From: GCA-2705995 sp965661625
GTDB taxonomy: Bacteria > Bacteroidota > Bacteroidia > Flavobacteriales_G > Salibacteraceae
Direction of reading: 5' to 3'
NCBI GenBank assembly: GCA_965661625.1
Contig: CBFIEM010000012.1
Location: 1 to 64,000 of the forward strand
DNA: 64,000 bases
The notes beneath the pieces were generated by a model. The model did no database searches and was not told the DNA's origin. It saw only the letters and a program-made list of their open reading frames with translations. Below, in pieces: positions 17,532 through 26,332 of the stretch. Each line of letters opens with the position of its first letter. Position 1 is the stretch's first letter. The position numbers were made by a program, and so were the translations under genes.

Positions 17532-20348
17532 ATGCCGAAAGACAATAGCATTAAGTCCGTACTTATTATCGGAAGTGGCCCAATAGTGATTGGTCAAGCA
17601 TGTGAGTTTGATTATTCTGGGTCCCAAGCAGCGCGCTCCCTGAAGGAAGAGGGAATAGAAGTAACGCTGATCAATTCGAATCCTGCAACAATTATGACAG
17701 ATCCTGTAACCGCGGATCATGTTTATTTGCAGCCGTTAACGGTAGAGTCAATCCGCCAAATTTTATCAGAACGTCAAATTGATGCGGTGCTCCCTACTAT
17801 GGGAGGGCAAACTGCATTGAATTTGTGCATTGAATGCGACGATGCTGGTCTTTGGAAAGATTTCAGTGTAAAGATGATTGGTGTTGATATTGATGCGATT
17901 GAGATAACTGAAAATCGAGAGGCTTTTAGAAAATTAATGCTTGATATTGGTGTGGGTGTTGCCCCTTCCAAAACAGCGAAGTCATACTTAGAAGGAAAAG
18001 AAATTGCGCAAGAGTTAGGCTTTCCCCTTGTAATTCGACCATCATATACCTTGGGCGGAAGCGGGGCATCTTTCGTTCACACTCAAGAACAATTTGATAA
18101 ACTTCTGAATCGCGGGCTACATGCATCTCCCATTCACGAAGTACTGATTGATAAGGCTGTCTTAGGGTGGAAAGAATATGAATTGGAGCTGCTTAGAGAT
18201 CGTAACGATAATGTGATTATTATTTGTTCAATAGAGAACATGGATCCTATGGGAGTTCATACCGGAGACTCCATTACAGTTGCTCCTGCAATGACGCTTT
18301 CTGATCGAACGTATCAAAAGATGCGAGATATGTCCATAAAAATGATGAGGGCTATTGGGGATTTCGCTGGCGGATGCAATGTTCAGTTTGCGGTTTCTCC
18401 AGATGAGGAAGAAGATATTATTGCGATTGAAATTAATCCCCGTGTTTCGAGAAGTTCTGCTTTGGCATCAAAAGCTACCGGGTATCCCATTGCAAAGATT
18501 GCGGCCAAACTGGCCATTGGTTATTCGCTCGATGAGTTGGATAACCAAATCACCAAAACGACTACTGCTTATTTTGAGCCAACCCTTGATTATGTGATTG
18601 TTAAAATCCCTCGCTGGAATTTCAACAAATTTAAAGGTTCCGACCGCGAACTGGGGCTGCAAATGAAGTCCGTTGGTGAAGTAATGGGAATTGGAAGGAA
18701 TTTTCAAGAAGCACTTCAAAAAGCGTGTCAGTCCTTGGAAATTGGCAGGAATGGATTGGGTGCAGATGGAAAAGAACTCCGAGATCAAGATAAAATCCTT
18801 TCGAGTTTAAAACACCCGTCTTGGAATAGGCTTTTTCACCTTTACGACGCTATCAAACTGGGGATTCCTTTCAAAACAATCCATGAAACTACCCGCATAG
18901 ACCCTTGGTTTTTACATCAAATTGAAGAGCTGATTTCGCTTGAACGAGAAATTGAAAAATACAATGTTGCTAATTTGCCTCACGCTATGATGAAAGAGGC
19001 GAAACAGCGCGGATATGCTGACCGTCAAATAGCACACTTGCTGCGTTGTTTAGAAAGTGAGGTTCATGAGAGGCGCTCAGAAATGGGGATTAACCGGGTT
19101 TACAAATTAGTTGACACCTGTTCTGCTGAGTTTGAGGCCCAAACTCCTTATTACTACAGTTCTTTCGAAGATGAAAATGAGTCTGTGAAAACGGATAAGC
19201 CAAAGGTTGTGATCTTAGGGTCTGGCCCCAATCGAATTGGTCAAGGGATCGAGTTCGATTATTGCTGCGTTCATGGAGTTTTAGCAGCAAAAGAATGCGG
19301 GTACGAAACAGTAATGATTAACTGTAACCCCGAAACGGTATCTACAGATTTTGATATCGCTGATAAACTATACTTTGAGCCAGTTTTTTGGGAACACATT
19401 TTTGACATCATTAAGCATGAAAACCCGGTAGGGGTTATTGTGCAGTTGGGCGGACAAACAGCGCTTAAACTCGCTGAAAAACTAAACCGTTATGGTATCC
19501 CTATATTAGGGACGAGCTACGATACACTTGATTTGGCTGAGGATAGAGGCAGGTTCTCAGACCTATTAAAAGACCTTGAAATTCCATACCCCAAGTATGG
19601 CTCAGTGGAAACCGCTGAGGAGGGCGTGCAGTTATCTCGTGAATTAGGTTTTCCATTGCTTGTGCGGCCGAGCTATGTACTAGGAGGTCAGAGCATGAAA
19701 ATTGTTATCAACGAGCAAGAACTTGAGCATCATGTAGTAAACATATTGAGGGACATGCCCGACAATAAAATTTTGCTCGATCACTTCCTAGATGGAGCAA
19801 TCGAAGCAGAAGCTGATGCCATTTGTGATGGAGAAGACACCCTTATTATTGGGGTAATGGAACACATTGAGCCTGCGGGGATTCATTCGGGAGACTCATA
19901 TGCTGTGTTACCAACTTTTGATCTTTCAGATAACGTGCTCGATCAAATAAAAACATACACGAAGCGCATTGCAGTAGCATGTGAGACAAAGGGCTTGATC
20001 AATATTCAATTTGCTATAAAGGATGACCAAGTTTATGTGATCGAGGCAAATCCAAGAGCTTCGAGAACGGTTCCTTTTATAGCAAAATCCTATGGTCAGC
20101 CTTATGTGAATTGGGCAGCTAAGGTGATGCTTGGCGAGAAAAAAATAAAAGATTTCAAGTACGACCCTCAAATGGATGGATATGCCATTAAGATTCCGGT
20201 ATTTTCATTTGATAAATTTCCGGATGTAGAAAAGGAGTTGGGTCCAGAAATGAAGTCTACCGGAGAGGCAATCCGCTTTATCAATCACTTGAGGGATCCC
20301 TTCTTTAAAAAGGTTTACAGCGAAAGAAACCTGTATTTGAGTAGGTAA
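17532..20348 (+). CDS. carB: Carbamoyl-phosphate synthase large subunit, lacking the MGS domain
   Basis: A 938-residue ATP-grasp enzyme making carbamoyl phosphate from bicarbonate, glutamine-derived ammonia and two ATP, for arginine and pyrimidine synthesis. The two homologous halves are clear: GSGPIVIGQACEFDYSG and GSGPNRIGQGIEFDYCC; RPSYTLGGSG and RPSYVLGGQS; MDPMGVHTGDSITVAPA and IEPAGIHSGDSYAVLP. The Escherichia coli enzyme has about 1073 residues. This one stops soon after the second synthetase half (FPDVEKELGPEMKSTGEAI), so it lacks the C-terminal MGS-like allosteric domain. Regulation by UMP and ornithine at that site should be absent. carA is not in the window. DUF4834 and yfhO-type genes follow closely. 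Confidence 0.96.
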   Translation: MPKDNSIKSVLIIGSGPIVIGQACEFDYSGSQAARSLKEEGIEVTLINSNPATIMTDPVTADHVYLQPLTVESIRQILSERQIDAVLPTMGGQTALNLCIECDDAGLWKDFSVKMIGVDIDAIEITENREAFRKLMLDIGVGVAPSKTAKSYLEGKEIAQELGFPLVIRPSYTLGGSGASFVHTQEQFDKLLNRGLHASPIHEVLIDKAVLGWKEYELELLRDRNDNVIIICSIENMDPMGVHTGDSITVAPAMTLSDRTYQKMRDMSIKMMRAIGDFAGGCNVQFAVSPDEEEDIIAIEINPRVSRSSALASKATGYPIAKIAAKLAIGYSLDELDNQITKTTTAYFEPTLDYVIVKIPRWNFNKFKGSDRELGLQMKSVGEVMGIGRNFQEALQKACQSLEIGRNGLGADGKELRDQDKILSSLKHPSWNRLFHLYDAIKLGIPFKTIHETTRIDPWFLHQIEELISLEREIEKYNVANLPHAMMKEAKQRGYADRQIAHLLRCLESEVHERRSEMGINRVYKLVDTCSAEFEAQTPYYYSSFEDENESVKTDKPKVVILGSGPNRIGQGIEFDYCCVHGVLAAKECGYETVMINCNPETVSTDFDIADKLYFEPVFWEHIFDIIKHENPVGVIVQLGGQTALKLAEKLNRYGIPILGTSYDTLDLAEDRGRFSDLLKDLEIPYPKYGSVETAEEGVQLSRELGFPLLVRPSYVLGGQSMKIVINEQELEHHVVNILRDMPDNKILLDHFLDGAIEAEADAICDGEDTLIIGVMEHIEPAGIHSGDSYAVLPTFDLSDNVLDQIKTYTKRIAVACETKGLINIQFAIKDDQVYVIEANPRASRTVPFIAKSYGQPYVNWAAKVMLGEKKIKDFKYDPQMDGYAIKIPVFSFDKFPDVEKELGPEMKSTGEAIRFINHLRDPFFKKVYSERNLYLSR

Positions 20349-20350
20349 TA

Positions 20351-20653
20351 ATGGTAGTTGAGTCTAGCCTTATTGGGTTTTTGCGCACCATGATTATCAT
20401 CATGGCTATCTATTATAGCTTGATGTTAATTCGGAAGTTCGTGCTACCTTGGATAATGAGGTGGGCGCTTAAGCGCGTCGGAAAGAAGGTGAATGCTTCA
20501 TTTTCAGCTGATAAGCGTAACTTCAACACCTCAACTCAGGGTAGAACCATTCGTGATGATGGTGCTATGAAAATTACGGTAAAGGATAAAAAATCGAAAC
20601 GCGATCCAGATGATTTGGATTCTGGGGAATACGTCGATTTCGAAGAAGTTTAA
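20351..20653 (+). CDS. DUF4834 family small membrane protein
   Basis: A 100-residue protein with one N-terminal membrane helix (FLRTMIIIMAIYYSLMLI), a basic stretch (RWALKRVGKK) and a charged tail ending DPDDLDSGEYVDFEEV. This matches the short Bacteroidota DUF4834 family, which is often found just before a YfhO-type gene, as here (12-base gap). It starts 2 bases after carB. Function is unknown; it may be a partner of the YfhO protein. Confidence 0.8.
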   Translation: MVVESSLIGFLRTMIIIMAIYYSLMLIRKFVLPWIMRWALKRVGKKVNASFSADKRNFNTSTQGRTIRDDGAMKITVKDKKSKRDPDDLDSGEYVDFEEV

Positions 20654-20665
20654 AACACGGAACAT

Positions 20666-23179
20666 ATGAAAAATATTCAATGGAAACAGGCACTGCCTTA
20701 TTTAGGAGCAATTGCTGGTTTTGTTGTCTTGGCGCTCGTATATTTTAGTCCACAATTGTCTGGAAAAGTACTGGATACGCATGATTTTAAGCAATGGTAT
20801 GGTAGTGCTGAAGAAGGGAGGACGCACTATGAAGAAACAGGTGAGTTGGCGCTTTGGACTAATAGTCAATTTGGTGGGATGCCTGCTTATTACGTGTTCA
20901 TGCGTTATCCCAGCAACATCATTCGTACAATCAAACCAATCTTTACATTTGGTATAGACCGTCCGGCGGGATATTTTATTATGGCCATGCTGACTAGCTT
21001 TATCTTGGGGTTAGCATTGCGGATGAAACCTCCAGCAGCAATATTTCTGGCAATCGCATACAGCTTTACATCTTACCTGTTTGTAATTACAGCAGCTGGA
21101 CATTTCGCAAAAACGAATGCATTATCCTACTTGCCTGGCATTCTGGCTGGTATGATACTCATTTATCGCGGTAAGGCTTGGATAGGAGCAGCTGTAACGG
21201 CATTGTTCTTTTGTTTGGAGCTAATAGCCATTCACCCCCAGATGACTTACTATTTTGCGGTATTCTTCTTGGTTCCTTATGTAGTTTATGAGGCGATCCT
21301 TCAAGTGAAGGACGGTCAACTGAAACAGTTCGTTATTCGGTCATTTATTATTGGCGGGGCGTTGTTGATTGGCCTGTTACCCAATGCTTCCCAACTATGG
21401 ATTACTAAAGAGTACTCAACCTATTCAACGCGAGGAAAAAGTGAGTTGACCATGAAAGGTGGAGAGTCAACGTCGGGATTAGATAAATCCTACATTCTAA
21501 ATTGGAGTAACGGAATAGGTGAAACATGGAGTTTGATGATGGCAAATGCCAAAGGAGGAGCTTCAGGCGTTATTGCAGAGAATAAAACAGCGATGGCAGC
21601 TGTTCCTCAGCGATTTAAACCCGTTATGAGCAGTGTGGATCAATATTGGGGAGACCAGCCTTTTACCGGTGGCCCAATGTATAGTGGCGCATTGGTAGTT
21701 TTCCTTTTTGTGTTAGGTGCATTTGTTGTCCGGAATCGACTTAAATGGGTGATTATTGGGGCAACACTTATTACCGTCCTCTTGTCAATGGGGTCTAATT
21801 TAATGGGGCTCTCGGAGTTTTTTATTGATTACTTCCCACTTTACAACAAGTTTAGGGCAGTTGTGTCGATTCAAACGGTTGCTCACTTTTGCTTGCCACT
21901 CATGGCAGCTTTGTTTCTGAGTGAATTATACCAAAACCCGAAATTATTGCAGGAGAAATGGTCCATTCCAAACTTGAAAGCACCATACACAAAGCACCAT
22001 GCAATGTGGTTGGCTTTTTTGTTCACCGGAGGTTTCGCTTTCGCATTTTGGTTGATGCCAACAACATTCTTTGATTTTTTCAAGGATGGAGAAATGAATA
22101 GGTATATGTCTCAGTTGCAGGGTGCAGGCTGGAGTGGGGGTCATATCGACCAGTTTTTAGGTGCTGTTGAAAGTGCTCGTGTTGCGTTGTTTAAGGCAGA
22201 TGCCCTAAAGGCCGCTGTGCTGTGTGCCTTAGGAGCAGGATTGCTATGGGCCATTAATAAAGACAAACTGAAAGTAGGCACTGGAATTTTAATCTTTGCC
22301 GGCATTACGCTAGTTGATTTATGGATGGTAAACCGCACCTATTTAAACGATTCAAATTTTGTGGCTGAAAGAAAGCGCGATCAACCTTTTCCAAAACAGC
22401 CGGCGAATGAGGCGATTTTACAGGATAAAGACCTGGATTATCGGGTGCTCAATTTGAGCGTTAGTACATTCAATGAAACGGGAACTTCATTCTTTCATAA
22501 GAGCATAGGTGGTTACCATGGTGCAAAAATGAAAAAGTATCAGGAGCTCATTGAATATCAAATTAGTGGAGAAATTCAACAGCTAGGGAGCGCATTGAAT
22601 AATGCACGCAGCATGTCGGACCTAAACAATGCCTTGGCTTCTGCTAATGTGCTCAATGCTTTGAATACAAAATACATTATTGCAAATCCAGGAAGTCAAC
22701 CAATCAAAAATGAATTTGCAAATGGCAACGCGTGGTTTGTTGACCGTGTTGAGTTAGTTCCCACTGCCGATGAAGAAATAGAACGAATTGGGAATGTCAA
22801 TTTAAAAACTACTGCTGTTGTGCGTGATATTTACAGGGATAAGGTAGGTCAGACATCATCAGGACAAATTGAGCTGATTGGCTATGAGCCAGACCACCTT
22901 ACGTATAAATCATCTGCATCGGGAGATGGATTAGTTGTTTTTTCAGAGGTGTATTATCCTGTAGGCTGGGAAGTCACAATTGATGGAGAAAAAGCACAAA
23001 TGATTCCAGTTGACTATACATTACGCGGCCTTCAAGTCCCTGCTGGAGAACATAGCATCGAGTTTCAATTCAGACCAAGTTCATATTATACTGGTGAGAA
23101 ACTGGCGTTAGTCGGCTCATTTCTTATGCTAATTGTTTTCGTTGGTGGAATTGTTCAAGGCCTTCGTAAGGAGAACTAA
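20666..23179 (+). CDS. YfhO family polytopic membrane protein
   Basis: An 837-residue inner-membrane protein with about a dozen hydrophobic segments across residues 10-550 and again at the C-terminus, and a large extracytoplasmic part (about 570-810). The first loop has the acidic DTHDFKQWY followed by LWTNSQFGGMPAYY, typical of GT-C-like YfhO proteins, which in Firmicutes are implicated in glycosylating lipoteichoic acid. The C-terminal soluble part (VYYPVGWEVTIDGEKAQ) is characteristic of YfhO. A role in transferring sugars from a lipid carrier on the outer face of the membrane is inferred. It sits just before the surface-glycan cluster, 2 bases from the next gene. Confidence 0.88.
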   Translation: MKNIQWKQALPYLGAIAGFVVLALVYFSPQLSGKVLDTHDFKQWYGSAEEGRTHYEETGELALWTNSQFGGMPAYYVFMRYPSNIIRTIKPIFTFGIDRPAGYFIMAMLTSFILGLALRMKPPAAIFLAIAYSFTSYLFVITAAGHFAKTNALSYLPGILAGMILIYRGKAWIGAAVTALFFCLELIAIHPQMTYYFAVFFLVPYVVYEAILQVKDGQLKQFVIRSFIIGGALLIGLLPNASQLWITKEYSTYSTRGKSELTMKGGESTSGLDKSYILNWSNGIGETWSLMMANAKGGASGVIAENKTAMAAVPQRFKPVMSSVDQYWGDQPFTGGPMYSGALVVFLFVLGAFVVRNRLKWVIIGATLITVLLSMGSNLMGLSEFFIDYFPLYNKFRAVVSIQTVAHFCLPLMAALFLSELYQNPKLLQEKWSIPNLKAPYTKHHAMWLAFLFTGGFAFAFWLMPTTFFDFFKDGEMNRYMSQLQGAGWSGGHIDQFLGAVESARVALFKADALKAAVLCALGAGLLWAINKDKLKVGTGILIFAGITLVDLWMVNRTYLNDSNFVAERKRDQPFPKQPANEAILQDKDLDYRVLNLSVSTFNETGTSFFHKSIGGYHGAKMKKYQELIEYQISGEIQQLGSALNNARSMSDLNNALASANVLNALNTKYIIANPGSQPIKNEFANGNAWFVDRVELVPTADEEIERIGNVNLKTTAVVRDIYRDKVGQTSSGQIELIGYEPDHLTYKSSASGDGLVVFSEVYYPVGWEVTIDGEKAQMIPVDYTLRGLQVPAGEHSIEFQFRPSSYYTGEKLALVGSFLMLIVFVGGIVQGLRKEN

Positions 23180-23181
23180 TT

Positions 23182-24096
23182 ATGCTGGAAAAAATCTTTC
23201 AGTTTTTACAAGATGTTATTGCGAGTAAACTTTCTTTTCTCAAAATACTCGTGCGTTCGGATTTAAGGTTGGCAATCAAAAACTTTAAAAGTGTCCGAAG
23301 GGAAGATGACATGGTGATATTAGGGAATGGTCCAAGCTTATCTGGATTTCTTGAGAATGGGCGAAAGTTTCTTACTGGCAAGATGTGTTTGGGGGTGAAT
23401 TATTTCGCGAGAACAAATGAGTATGAATCACTCAAGCCAGGTTATTATGTTATTGTATCAACCAAATATTGGGAAAGCACGGATAAGCAAAGTTGGGGTG
23501 CTGAGCGCCAAAAAGTTTTCGATGCAATTGCTGATAAAACTGATTGGAAACTGAAGCTTTTTGTGCCCGCTCAAGCCAAGAAGTTTACAAGTTGGCGGAA
23601 GGGGATCGATGCAAACCCTCTAGTGGAAATCCACTATTTTAACCTTACACCGGTAGAAGGACTAACTTGGTGGAATGATTTGTTTTACCGATTGAACTTA
23701 GGAATGCCACGCCCACATAATGTTTTGGTCGGGTCCTTATTTTTAGCGATTAATATGGGCTTTAAACGCGTGTACATTACCGGTGCAGATCACGGTTGGC
23801 TAAAAGATATCTATGTGGCAGACGACAACCGTGTTTATATGGATTATCAACATTTTTATGACAGCCAAGTTTCCGCAGATAATGATTATGCACGAGCAGG
23901 TAAAAAGCAAGTGTTTCAATCTAATTCAAGCGGCTTTCGAAAACTACATGAATTAGTTACCAAGTTTATGGTTACTTTCAAGTCGTATTGGGAGTTAAAA
24001 CGTTATGCGGACAAGCGTGGGGTTGAAGTTGTTAATATCACCCCCAATAGTTACATTGATGCGTTCCCAAGATTGGAGGTTAATCATGGCAGCTAG
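23182..24096 (+). CDS. GT42/Maf-like putative nonulosonate (sialic acid) transferase
   Basis: A 304-residue protein with no signal peptide. Residues about 45-52 read ILGNGPSL and residues about 185-215 read LVGSLFLAINMGFKRVYITGADHGW. This pairing (GNGPSL near the N-terminus, then a Ser-aliphatic helix and YxxGxDxx) is shared by GT42 sialyltransferases and by Maf/DUF115 proteins that add nonulosonic acids to flagellin. A His-Phe-Tyr stretch (DYQHFYDSQ) follows. Transfer of a CMP-nonulosonate is inferred from this resemblance and from the neuB-type gene four genes downstream; it is not proven. It opens the glycan cluster directly after yfhO, and the acyltransferase gene overlaps its end by 11 bases. 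Confidence 0.6.
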   Translation: MLEKIFQFLQDVIASKLSFLKILVRSDLRLAIKNFKSVRREDDMVILGNGPSLSGFLENGRKFLTGKMCLGVNYFARTNEYESLKPGYYVIVSTKYWESTDKQSWGAERQKVFDAIADKTDWKLKLFVPAQAKKFTSWRKGIDANPLVEIHYFNLTPVEGLTWWNDLFYRLNLGMPRPHNVLVGSLFLAINMGFKRVYITGADHGWLKDIYVADDNRVYMDYQHFYDSQVSADNDYARAGKKQVFQSNSSGFRKLHELVTKFMVTFKSYWELKRYADKRGVEVVNITPNSYIDAFPRLEVNHGS

Positions 24097-24637
24097 TCAG
24101 CTTAGAGCTCATATGAAATTTACATTGCGGCACAAATACCGCAGTTGGAAACAGCGCAATAGACTTGGACACTTAGGACGTTCAGTTTTTATTGAAGATG
24201 GTGTCCACCTGATGAGGTACCCCAAGTTGATTTCCGTTGATGATGAAGTTGTGTTAAAACGTGGTGCGCATATCTGTGCATGCAATGAATCGGCAACTGT
24301 TCATGTAGGAGCACGCACTACTGTTGGCTACCATACGTTCATTTTTGCTTCTTCAGGAATAGCCGTTGGGAGTGATTGTTTAATTGCCCCTTTTGTTTAC
24401 TTGGTTGATAGCGATCATGAAATTGCGCTAGGTACTCCCATAAATCAGCAGCCAAATAGCTCTGCTCCCATTAAAATTGGCAATGGTGTTTGGTTAGCTA
24501 CAGGAGTGAAAGTATTAAAAGGGGTTAATATTGGGGATGGAGCTGTTGTAGCTGCAAATTCAGTAGTAAATAGGGATATTCCACCAAATGAAATATGGGC
24601 TGGAACACCAGCGAAGAAAGTTGGAGAAAGAACCTAA
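24086..24637 (+). CDS. Hexapeptide-repeat acyltransferase (glycan O- or N-acetyltransferase)
   Basis: A 183-residue left-handed beta-helix acyltransferase. I chose the ATG at 24086 because a good ribosome-binding site (GGAGGT, 24075-24080) lies just upstream. Hexapeptide repeats run from about residue 50 (VLKRGAHICAC, VHVGARTTVGYHTFIFAS, IAVGSDCLIAPFVYLVD) to IKIGNGVWLATGVKVLKGVNIGDGAVVAANSVV. DSDHEI supplies the usual catalytic His. The C-terminal WAGTPAKKV is the signature of the NodL/LacA-like group. It probably acetylates a sugar of the glycan. The next gene overlaps its end. Confidence 0.88.
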   Translation: MAASQLRAHMKFTLRHKYRSWKQRNRLGHLGRSVFIEDGVHLMRYPKLISVDDEVVLKRGAHICACNESATVHVGARTTVGYHTFIFASSGIAVGSDCLIAPFVYLVDSDHEIALGTPINQQPNSSAPIKIGNGVWLATGVKVLKGVNIGDGAVVAANSVVNRDIPPNEIWAGTPAKKVGERT

Positions 24638-25325
24638 AATAGGCGCAGTTATTTTATCTCGGTATTCATCGCGACGTTTACCAGGTAAAGCTCTGTTACC
24701 AATAGCAGGCAAGCCTATTCTGACTTATATTATCGAAAAATTAAGGTGCGTTCTCACCAATGAACAGTTAGTAATAGCAACTAGCAATGACCCTTCAGAT
24801 GATGCGATTGAAGCACATGCGGAAGAACTGTCGGTTTCATGCTACCGCGGTTCACTTGAGGATGTTTCCGAGCGGTTTTTACAAGCGGCCACTGCGATGT
24901 CATGGGATTATGCAATTCGCGTAAATGGAGACAACCTCTTTATTGATTTGCCGTTATTGGAGCTCATGATGAATGAGGTTGATCGCTCAGCGGTGAAGTT
25001 TGTTAGTAATGTGAAAGATCGGACTTTTCCCAAAGGGATGAGTATTGAAATTGTTAACCGAGATTATTACGCATCTGTTCAACCGCTAATCAGTTCCAAT
25101 CCGCGTTACAAAGAGCATGTAACACTTTACCTTTATGAACACGAAGAAGAAGGATTCGAATTTGTGTATAATTTAGCGTATCCAAGTTTAGCTGCCCGGC
25201 AGTTGGCGCTAGATACAGAAGAAGACCTTGAACGTTCAAAGCAAATTCTTGACGACTTAAAAATGGACCACAGAAAAATAGATTTGAAAACGTTAAACGC
25301 ATATTTTAATGAAAAATCCATTTAA
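24621..25325 (+). CDS. SpsF-type cytidylyltransferase
   Basis: A nucleotidyltransferase of about 234 residues. IGAVILSRYSSRRLPGKALLP is the N-terminal nucleotide-binding loop of the SpsF/CTP_transf_3 group (R-S-SxRLPGK). VIATSNDPSDDAI, CYRGSLEDVSERF and IRVNGDNLFID follow, the last with the metal-binding Asp. SpsF is paired with the NeuB-like SpsE in Bacillus spore-coat glycan loci, and the same pair occurs here with a 17-base overlap, so CMP activation of a nonulosonic acid is inferred. The start is uncertain: TTG at 24621 gives the normal family length, while an ATG at 24588 adds 11 residues inside the upstream gene and has no ribosome-binding site. Confidence 0.82.
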   Translation: MEKEPKIGAVILSRYSSRRLPGKALLPIAGKPILTYIIEKLRCVLTNEQLVIATSNDPSDDAIEAHAEELSVSCYRGSLEDVSERFLQAATAMSWDYAIRVNGDNLFIDLPLLELMMNEVDRSAVKFVSNVKDRTFPKGMSIEIVNRDYYASVQPLISSNPRYKEHVTLYLYEHEEEGFEFVYNLAYPSLAARQLALDTEEDLERSKQILDDLKMDHRKIDLKTLNAYFNEKSI

Positions 25326-26331
25326 AGGGAAGCACGGGCCACTTTTGATTGCGGAAATTGGAGGTAATCATGAAGGTGACTTTGAGTATGCGAAACGATT
25401 AACGGAATTGGCCATCAGTAGCGGTGCAGATATGGTTAAATTTCAGATATACACAGGTGATAGCCTTGTGTCTCGTGTTGAAAGCCCTCAACGTAATTCA
25501 CATTTCAAAAAGTTTGAATTAGAGCATGACCAGCATATTGAATTAGCACAAATGGTAATCGATGCAGGCCTGGAATACACCTCATCGGTGTGGGATCTTT
25601 CTGCAATGAATTGGATTGATTCCTTTATCAATACCTATAAAATTGGAAGCGGTGACCTTACCGCTTACCCTGTTATACGAGCAACAGCAAAAACGGGAAA
25701 GCCATTGATTATTTCAACGGGGTTGAGCACTGAGCAAGAAGTTTTGGATACTGTAGCGTTTATTCAAAGCGTGAACCCGATTTATAAAGACCCTAAAAAC
25801 TTGGCAGTCTTACAGTGCACCAGCATGTATCCTATAGCTTGGTCTGATGCAAACCTGAGTGTTATGGATGTGTATCGCGAAAAAACAGGACTAACAATAG
25901 GTTATTCTGATCATACAGAAGGCAGTGATGCGTTAAAGTACGCTTATACAATGGGTGCAGAAGTGCTCGAGTTCCACTTTACCGATGACCGGGAAGGGAA
26001 ATCATTTCGAGATCATAAGGTTTCACTGACAGCCGCTGAGGTTCAAGATTTGATTCGTGAATTTGAGAAAATTGATCAATTAAAAGGAAGCTCATTGAAA
26101 AAGCCTGTGGCGATAGAACTGGCCAATGAACATGAGGTTTCTTTTAGAAGAGCAGTCTATCCGAGCAAACCCCTGAAAGCTGGCGATGTATTATCAGAGG
26201 ATAACTTAACAGTGCTGCGTCCAAATCACGGCATAGATGCACGTGAATATGATCAGTTAATTGGAAAACGGTTAACTGAAAATGTAGATGCTCATCAAAA
26301 ACTAACTTGGGATATTATAGCAAAGCAATAA
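25309..26331 (+). CDS. N-acetylneuraminate synthase family protein (NeuB/SpsE-like)
   Basis: A 340-residue sialic-acid-synthase-type enzyme that condenses phosphoenolpyruvate with an N-acyl-hexosamine to give a nine-carbon nonulosonic acid. The TIM-barrel part (about 1-270) has LIAEIGGNHEGD, DMVKFQIYT, YKIGSGDLTAYPVIR, LIISTGLST, LQCTSMYPI and IGYSDHTEGSDA. The C-terminal antifreeze-like SAF domain (about 285-340) has RRAVYPSKPLKAGDVLSEDNL and RPNHGI. The active-site KIGS and the GYSDHT metal-binding His are present. Which acid is made (sialic, legionaminic or another) cannot be told; no neuC-type epimerase or pse/leg genes are in the window. Confidence 0.9.
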   Translation: MKNPFKGKHGPLLIAEIGGNHEGDFEYAKRLTELAISSGADMVKFQIYTGDSLVSRVESPQRNSHFKKFELEHDQHIELAQMVIDAGLEYTSSVWDLSAMNWIDSFINTYKIGSGDLTAYPVIRATAKTGKPLIISTGLSTEQEVLDTVAFIQSVNPIYKDPKNLAVLQCTSMYPIAWSDANLSVMDVYREKTGLTIGYSDHTEGSDALKYAYTMGAEVLEFHFTDDREGKSFRDHKVSLTAAEVQDLIREFEKIDQLKGSSLKKPVAIELANEHEVSFRRAVYPSKPLKAGDVLSEDNLTVLRPNHGIDAREYDQLIGKRLTENVDAHQKLTWDIIAKQ

Positions 26332-26332
26332 A

